Shown one piece after another: positions 13,671-14,105 of a stretch of 14,105 nt of DNA (position 1 is its first letter; each line of letters begins with the position of its first letter). The notes beneath the pieces were generated by a model that saw only the letters and a program-made list of their open reading frames with translations, did not search any database and was not told the DNA's origin. The stretch is from JBHOQX01 sp042408595 (GTDB taxonomy: Bacteria; Chloroflexota; Chloroflexia; Chloroflexales; Roseiflexaceae): contig JBHOQX010000124.1 of assembly GCA_042408595.1 (NCBI GenBank), positions 1-14,105 on the forward strand, in the 5' to 3' direction. The position numbers and the translations under genes are program-made.

Positions 13671-13693
13671 TTGGAGGGGTTTCGCCCCTCCAA
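13671..13693. repeat. Nine-pair hairpin with TTGGAGGGG arm
   Basis: TTGGAGGGG (13671-13679) and CCCCTCCAA (13685-13693) pair perfectly around TTTCG. The arm matches that of the hairpin at 658-692. It lies between mutS2 and the next gene and could serve as a second terminator or be a dispersed repeat. Confidence 0.7.
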
Positions 13694-13739
13694 ACCACCC
13701 CACTGCGTAGTCCCGTGAATTCAGCACGCAGCACTTCTT

Positions 13740-14105
13740 ATGAATAACACCTACACCGTGATCTTGCTCGTGCTCGCGCTGGTGCTGCCGATCGTCGGGG
13801 CGATCGCCTTGCGCTGGCTGCTGCCGCGGCTGGCGGCGGCGCAGGTCACGGCCCTGGGGATCGCGATCTTTGCCCTCGCGGCGGCGAGCGCGCTGACGCT
13901 CGGCCATGGGGAGATCGATACGCTGCGGATCGGCGGTCTGACGCTGTTCGACCCGTCGCTGGGGGTGCCGCAGGAGGAGCTCGAGCAGGCGCTCGGCGGG
14001 GCGCTGACGCCGCAGGGCCTGCCCGCGCCGCTGGCGACGGCAGTGACCGCCGCGACCGCGACCGCCGGGCCGCCCGGCACGGCGGCGCCCCGCGCTACAC
14101 CGCGC
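13740..14105 (+). CDS. Membrane protein, 5' part only (runs off the window)
   Basis: An open frame of 122 codons with no stop before the window end. It starts MNNTYTVILLVLALVLPIVGAIALRW. Two hydrophobic segments (about 7-23 and 36-56) are joined by a short basic turn (RWLLPRLAAAQ). A polar domain follows, with IDTLRIGGLTLFDPSLGVPQEELEQAL, then a Pro/Ala/Thr-rich tail (TATAGPPGTAAPRATPR) that looks like a linker. I do not recognise the family. The ATG at 13740 lacks a Shine-Dalgarno site and an in-frame stop lies at 13716, so no other standard start is possible upstream. Codon bias (GC-rich third positions) supports real coding. Confidence 0.65.
   Translation, partial: MNNTYTVILLVLALVLPIVGAIALRWLLPRLAAAQVTALGIAIFALAAASALTLGHGEIDTLRIGGLTLFDPSLGVPQEELEQALGGALTPQGLPAPLATAVTAATATAGPPGTAAPRATPR

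Noticed and set aside
1..14105. CRISPR array, insertion sequence, prophage or defence island
   Set aside because: No regularly spaced direct repeats, transposase or integrase motifs, or defence-type domains were seen. The tRNA genes carry no flanking partial copy that would suggest an integration site.

Overview
The window looks like chromosomal core sequence from a GC-rich bacterium, most likely a member of the Chloroflexota. The inference rests on high GC, a threonyl-tRNA synthetase without its TGS domain, a DUF4013-like membrane protein, a CvpA-MutS2 gene pair, and hairpin-rich spacers carrying TTGGAGGGG-type arms. I see no phage, transposase, CRISPR or defence genes.

Region 1 (1-510, plus strand) is the tail of an rRNA operon. 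It holds the 3' end of 5S rRNA, an initiator tRNA-fMet six or so bases later, a strong hairpin, then tRNA-Arg with anticodon GCG (own promoter) and tRNA-Ser with anticodon CGA, which ends in a good T-tailed terminator.

Region 2 (706-5110, minus strand) reads right to left. A promoter near 5105 precedes a peptide/nickel-type ABC importer set: lipoprotein-binding protein, DppB-type permease, DppC-type permease. A cyclophilin gene with its own -10 box follows. No ATPase gene for the importer is present.

Region 3 (5278-10250, minus strand) may be one long transcription unit. A sigma70-type promoter (TTGACA-18-TATGAT) drives a leader that reads as a complete threonine T-box riboswitch: AGTA motif, ACC specifier codon, antiterminator with a TGGAACC bulge, and a competing terminator. 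The first gene after it is an unrecognised 195-residue membrane-anchored protein. Next come thrS with its own leader hairpin, a 64-residue YtxH-like protein, a DUF4013-like membrane protein translationally coupled to it, and an isoaspartyl peptidase/asparaginase. The unknown gene between the Thr T-box and thrS is the most interesting arrangement here.

Region 4 (10289-14105, plus strand) starts from a divergent extended -10 promoter. It carries a CvpA-family membrane protein, mutS2 with an unusual insertion next to Walker B, a spacer full of hairpins, and the start of a membrane protein that runs off the window.

Two intergenic repeat families stand out. One is a pair of related elements placed immediately after stop codons (5129-5267 and 9094-9172). 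The other is hairpins with TTGGAGGGG-type arms (658-692 and 13671-13693, with relatives at 13605-13631 and inside the 9094 element).
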